Origin: Falciphora oryzae
Taxonomy: Eukaryota; Ascomycota; Sordariomycetes; Magnaporthales; Magnaporthaceae
Assembly (NCBI GenBank): GCA_000733355.1
Contig: JNVV01000013.1
Location: 196,574 to 208,570, forward strand
Direction of reading: 5' to 3'
DNA length: 11,997 nucleotides
Position 1 is the stretch's first letter. Every line of letters starts with the position of its first letter. Below are positions 8,208 through 11,997 of this stretch, piece after piece. The position numbers and the translations under genes are program-made. The notes below the pieces were generated by a model, which did no database searches, was not told the DNA's origin, and worked only from the letters and a program-made list of their open reading frames with translations.

Positions 8208-10962
8208 ATGCCCCAGCTTCTGCGAGAAGAGGGGAGTGGCTCTCCTGCCAAAAAAAGCCTTCTCCCATCTCTCGTGTACACTAGCCACGATAACTCCAAT
8301 GAACCGCCAGGCGGGCATGCGCTTCACGCCGCAAATGGAGTGTCGGCGCCGCAAACCGACGGGAGTGTGAGCGATGTGTGCCACGACTTGGGCGATACCT
8401 ATACCTATAGCACTGTGGAAAACCCACGGCTACACCTTTCAGCATCGTCCACTCGGAGCACGGCCGAGGTCCCATGGCAACGCCTTTCACCACCGTCCGC
8501 TGACGACACCATCGAGGACGAAAGGCAAGCCACTGATCATCTTCTTGCTGGGATTTCGGCCGATCGCCCATCCTTTGGAGATCCAGGCTGGTCCAGAGAG
8601 GAGCTTGATCAAGAGCTACGCCGAGCGATGGTCGAGACCAGTCTTACGGCGAAAGGAGATGAAATGGCGCTATACCTGCCTCGGGGTGATTTATTTAGAC
8701 TGGTTACTGAGGCCTCCGTGGCGGCGGTGCTTCAAGACGAGGGCATGTCTCGAGACGAATCGGAGGCTTTGGCAAAGGAAATTTGCACGCCGTCTACGGT
8801 CACGTTGGGTGGGGGGAAGAAAGGGCAAAACCAACAGTCGACACGGCGCAAGCTCTTCGCTACGTTGGTCCTGATCTCAAAAGTGAGGGCAATCGGCGGC
8901 TTCATCGACGGGGGCATCTTCGACACCCATCTACCACTTCAAAAAACACGGGGTGACAACGGGACTTGGTTCCTGAGCCTTGCGGCACGCCCAAAAGAGC
9001 ACCTTGACTGCTGCAGAGGCTGGACGGGCAACGAGGTCGATTTGTTCGATCTGAACCAGTGGCCTCTCTTGTCGCCATTTTTTGCCGACTTACAGGGCGT
9101 CAAGGACGAGAAGGCAAAGGTCGTGCACTACCTCTTGCATGCAAAGATTGTGCCACCCTTGCATTTCCTCAACGAAGAAAGGCCGTACACGGACGCGGAC
9201 GTGGACATGGAGGCTAATGGCGGGTTCAGCACTGTTTTCAAGGTGCGGCTCAATCCTGACCATCATAACTTTGGGCCTGCAAATGAGGTAGGAAAAGTCG
9301 ACCCTCACTTCTCATTACAAGTTCGGATCAATATTGCGTATCCTCAAACAAGAGGCGCAGCTTCTTTGCAACGCTGTATCTGACATCGATTCCTGCAACC
9401 AGAGGGAAAACCTTGTTCTAGCTCTCAAGATGTTGCACAGCCCGAACAAGGCAGCATTCCACCGAGAGGTCGAGGCGTTGAAGAGGTTCAGTCACTCTGG
9501 TGACCCACACCTCATCAAGCTCCTCTGGACTTACGAATGGAGGAACAACTTCTACCTGGTGTTTCCTTGCGCTGACGGCAACCTTTGGGATTTCACCAAA
9601 AGGCACGGCAACGGCCCAGAGCTAACGCAAGACCTACCGCGCGGGGTCTGGATGGAGTGGCTGGCCGGGCAGTGCTATGGGATCGCAGCGGCTCTTTCAA
9701 GGATACACGGTGCCGATGTACCTGATCCTGATGGGAATAGAGCCCCTGGCGCCTCCACAAACCTCGGTCCCAGGCAGCCGCTGCCAGCCACGTCTGACGT
9801 GAAGTACGGCCGGCATGGCGATCTCAAGCCTGAAAACATCCTGTGGTTCTCACCGGGCAAGAGGACTGCAGGCTGCGACAAGAAGATCGGAGTACTCCAA
9901 GTCAGCGATTTCGGGCTCTGTGACTTCCACGGTCGTGACTCGAAATCGAACCTCCCTGCAAACCAGTTCCTGTGGTCTGGGACCTACCAAGCCCCGGAGT
10001 GTCTAACTTCAAAGAGCCTTTCTCAGTCCTACGACATCTGGACGCTCGGGTGTGTCTACATCCAGTTCGTCTCCTGGTTTCTAATCGGCCACAAGAGAAC
10101 CAAATTCGAGTTTTCGGAGAAAAGGCTGGGAGATGACCACAATCCCATCCGAGAGGATACATTCTTCAAGGTTGAGGCTCGGGACCCTCCAGTTCGCGCC
10201 GTCGTCAAGCAGTCCGTGCTGGACTGGGTCGACCAGCTCCGCAAGCACCAGGATTGTTCGGCCTTTCTTGACGAATTTCTCAGCTACATCCTCTCAGACA
10301 TATTGGTCGCGGATGCCCAAAATCGGGCCAAGTGCCCCCAGGTGGCGGCACGACTACATGGAATGCTGGAACGTTGCAAGACAGACTCGAGCTACTGCCT
10401 CGAACGGAACAAATCACCTGAGTCGTCTCGTTCGGCCACTTTCAAGTCTAGCATTGTTTACACGGACGACGAGGGGGAAGAGGTTCTGCAGAGCCTGGCG
10501 AGAAAAGGACGGAGTCAGACGTTCCCACGACAGCCTTCGGTGAGGCGAAAACCACTCCGAACGCTGACCGAGACGGCAGAAACTTCGAGGCCTACCTCAC
10601 GTCTAGCTCAAGTTCGGTTATCGCCCTCCCGCCTACCCACCTCTCGAGAAGCCGAGGCTGCGGATCCGTCGATAGATACCGGTCTCAAACAAAGGGCCCA
10701 GGAAGAGCCCGGCCGGCGACAAGATGATGCGAGTTTCTCCGGCTTAAGCGATGCTCATCCCATATCAACACCGGGCGAAACCGACCGTCGGGGTCAGGTG
10801 CAACCTAGCAGTCAAGGGGCCGATATGGGAAACACTTACATGGGCTCGGACGACACTGCTGAGAGTCGCCGCCCTGGCGAAGAACAAAAGAGAGGGTTTT
10901 GTCACAAGTTGAAGCATTTATGCTGTTGCTACTGCTGCTTCGGTACAGGTGACGCGAGATGA
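8208..10962 (+). CDS. Protein kinase-like protein with C-terminal cysteine cluster
   Basis: Two exons, 8208-9287 and 9403-10962, give 879 residues; the intron (115 nt) has donor GTAGGA, branch CTGAC (9380-9384) and acceptor CAG. The N-terminal 100 residues are polar. A pre-kinase region follows with RRKLFATLVLISKVRAIGGF and WPLLSPFF, of the sort I associate with fungal-specific kinase-like proteins. Kinase motifs in order: glycine loop NGGFSTV (337-343), beta-3 lysine in LALK (K369), helix-C glutamate in REVEAL (E382), HGDLKPEN (498-505, HGD instead of HRD), DFG (529-531), APE (557-559), DIW (571-573) and a late conserved Arg near 668. The catalytic Asp500, Lys502, Asn505 and Asp529 are all present, so ATP-dependent Ser/Thr phosphorylation is likely; the substrate is unknown. 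Residues 690-855 are Ser/Arg-rich and disordered. The end is KRGFCHKLKHLCCCYCCFG, a basic/cysteine patch fit for palmitoylation. The true start may be upstream at 7848. Confidence 0.85.
9288..9402 (+). other. Intron inside the kinase domain, with a second possible acceptor at 9360
   Basis: Donor GTAGGA at 9288, phase 0. The acceptor at 9402 is preceded by CTGAC at 9380-9384 and joins FGPANE to RENLVLALK, the expected spacing between the glycine loop and the ATP-binding lysine. A CAG ending at 9360 is also phase 0 and would insert 14 residues (LLCNAVSDIDSCNQ) there; it lacks a near branch site. The distal acceptor is preferred. Confidence 0.75.
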
Positions 10963-11444
10963 GGTCAACTAGATTCAAGGCGCAGCCCGGAGGCCAATCC
11001 AGCCGTTCCAATCCCCGCCCCCAAGGATCCCGGGGATTACCTAGAACATTTCCTTGTTTTTCAAAAGCGGGCGTATGGTGTTTGTTGTCATATACCTTGA
11101 TATTGTAATGAACATTCTTGGGGGTGGGATATAGGGTTTAACTAAGCGGTATTCTTTGGTTACAGAGGAGAAAATCTAATTTAATTATTAATCACGAAGA
11201 CATGGCAACAAAACTCGCTGTCGGCTGGAGATGGAAGTCTGAGAGGGTCACGGTTATTGTAGTTACTATTTGTATGGGGATCGGGAAAGGTGCGTTTGGT
11301 GATCGATGAATAAAAAGAACGGATATATAAATCCCTTGGACCTAGCTGCGCTCATCTCATCTTCTACTTTGCAACTCTCCTTGTGACATAATATTTCCGA
11401 CAATCCCGCCGGCGACATGAGCTATGATGGTTGTTCACAGTCTA
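10963..11444. other. Convergent intergenic region downstream of the kinase gene
   Basis: No gene supported. The kinase gene (plus) and the second small gene (minus) end facing each other here, so both 3' trailers should lie in this stretch, which is A/T-richer in its middle (about 11060-11200). A plus-strand TATATAAAT at 11324-11332 followed by C/T-rich sequence resembles a core promoter but leads only to a 12-codon ORF at 11416-11454. Confidence 0.55.
11324..11332 (+). promoter_or_regulatory. Possible plus-strand TATA box antisense to the second small gene
   Basis: TATATAAAT followed by a C/T-rich stretch (about 11350-11385) resembles the promoter of the kinase gene. Downstream on the plus strand lies only the reverse complement of the small gene at 11445-11979. 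If active it would give an antisense or noncoding transcript. Compositional support only. Confidence 0.25.
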
Positions 11445-11979
11445 CTAGGTCTTAGGCGAGCCCTCCTCGAAGTTACTGGTATAGTGCTTGGCGTTCCTGA
11501 TATGGTCAAGCTCCTCCTGCCAATACCAATTTGAGGAGTCAGTTAGTATAAATAGTCATTAAATTACTGCCAGTGTGTGTGGTCTCTGATTGCAAGGGTA
11601 GCTTAATGTGTATCTCCCCGCATACGATACATCCTGGGAAAGGAAATGGTGTGTGGAATGGCGTCTATCATGGGCTCTGGGGAAATGGTGACAAAGTTGG
11701 AAACTAGGCCAGACCTGGGTGATTGGCCTCGGAGCCTGAATTTGGTAGTGGCCATTCTGGATCTGCAGTAATACCACGAAGACAGCAATGTCAGCAAAAG
11801 AACACTTTACAATGGAGCCGTTCTGGAACATCTGTAATCGTTGGGGAAGGAAAGGTGTAACCAACCTTGGCCTTGAAGTTATCACCAAACTGCGCCTTGA
11901 GCCAATCCTGCATAAATTTCTTGTCTATATAGGCGGCGAAAACATGTTGTGTCGAGAGTTTGGCCTTGCTCGATGTCAT
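11445..11979 (-). CDS. Small intron-containing gene, 77 residues, unknown function; paralogue of the gene at 6153-6947
   Basis: Reconstructed on the minus strand with exons 11979-11866, 11762-11715 and 11516-11445. Introns are 103 nt (donor GTTGGT, branch CTGAC at 11794-11790, acceptor CTGCAG) and 198 nt (donor GTCTGG, branch CTAAC at 11546-11542, acceptor GGCAG); both are phase 0. The protein begins MTSSKAKLSTQHVFAAYIDK, continues WLKAQFGDNFKAK, IQNGHYQIQAPRPITQ (exon 2) and EELDHIRNAKHYTSNF, and ends EEGSPKT. Its domain resembles the C-terminal domain of the 98-residue protein: an amphipathic helix ending in FG, a short beta-like stretch, then a T-x-x-E helix start. No signal peptide, membrane segment or known motif is visible. 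The start lies 18 nt from the window edge, so an upstream exon cannot be excluded. It is convergent with the kinase gene. Confidence 0.72.
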
Positions 11980-11997
11980 TGCTATGTTTTTTTTTTT

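Noticed and set aside
7934..8284. Plus-strand open frame of 116 codons before the kinase
   Set aside because: Not a separate gene; its first part may be an exon of the kinase gene, and the rest overlaps the kinase start in a different frame.
11830..11866. A 34-nt intron joining the first exon of the 77-residue gene to MFQNGS
   Set aside because: Too short for a fungal intron and lacks a branch site. The 103-nt intron has CTGAC and yields the sequence that matches the paralogue.
11559..11888. Minus-strand open frame of 109 codons near the right end
   Set aside because: It reads through both introns of the 77-residue gene. Only its middle (exon 2) is coding in the spliced model.
1..11997. CRISPR arrays, insertion sequences, rRNA genes or transposon coding regions
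   Set aside because: No spaced direct-repeat array, no terminal repeats bounding a transposase or reverse transcriptase, and no rRNA-like sequence was seen.

Overview
The window looks like nuclear DNA of a filamentous ascomycete (Pezizomycotina). The genes are monocistronic and interrupted by short GT..AG introns of about 70-115 nt, most with CTAAC or CTGAC branch sites about 15-30 nt before the acceptor. Upstream regions carry TATATA(A) boxes and pyrimidine-rich leaders, and coding GC is high. I cannot name the species.

Layout. 1-2192 is about 2.2 kb with no gene I can support; its right end holds two 18-bp perfect palindromes and a 9-bp tandem repeat upstream of the first gene. 2193-3929 (+) is a complete four-exon gene for a 499-residue major facilitator of the Dal5/allantoate-nicotinate-type anion:cation symporter family, with strongly C-biased codons. 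3930-5229 is intergenic and ends in a TATA box and leader for a 54-codon ORF (5230-5394, +) encoding a highly charged, helix-forming, lysine-rich peptide.

The right half (about 6150-11980) is the most interesting part. A large gene (8208-10962, +; possibly starting at 7848) encodes a protein kinase-like protein with a fungal-type N-terminal region, a complete set of catalytic motifs (with HGD in place of HRD), a long polar tail and a cysteine cluster at the extreme C-terminus suggestive of S-acylation. On each side of it, on the minus strand, I reconstructed a small intron-containing gene from splice signals: one of 98 codons (6153-6947) and one of 77 codons (11445-11979). The two products are weakly similar, and their last two introns fall at the same alignment points and phase, with a 48-nt exon between them in both. 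They therefore appear to be two members of one small-protein family.

One small gene is divergent from the kinase gene (a shared 0.9-kb upstream region); the other converges on it tail to tail. Whether kinase and small proteins work together is inference from proximity only.
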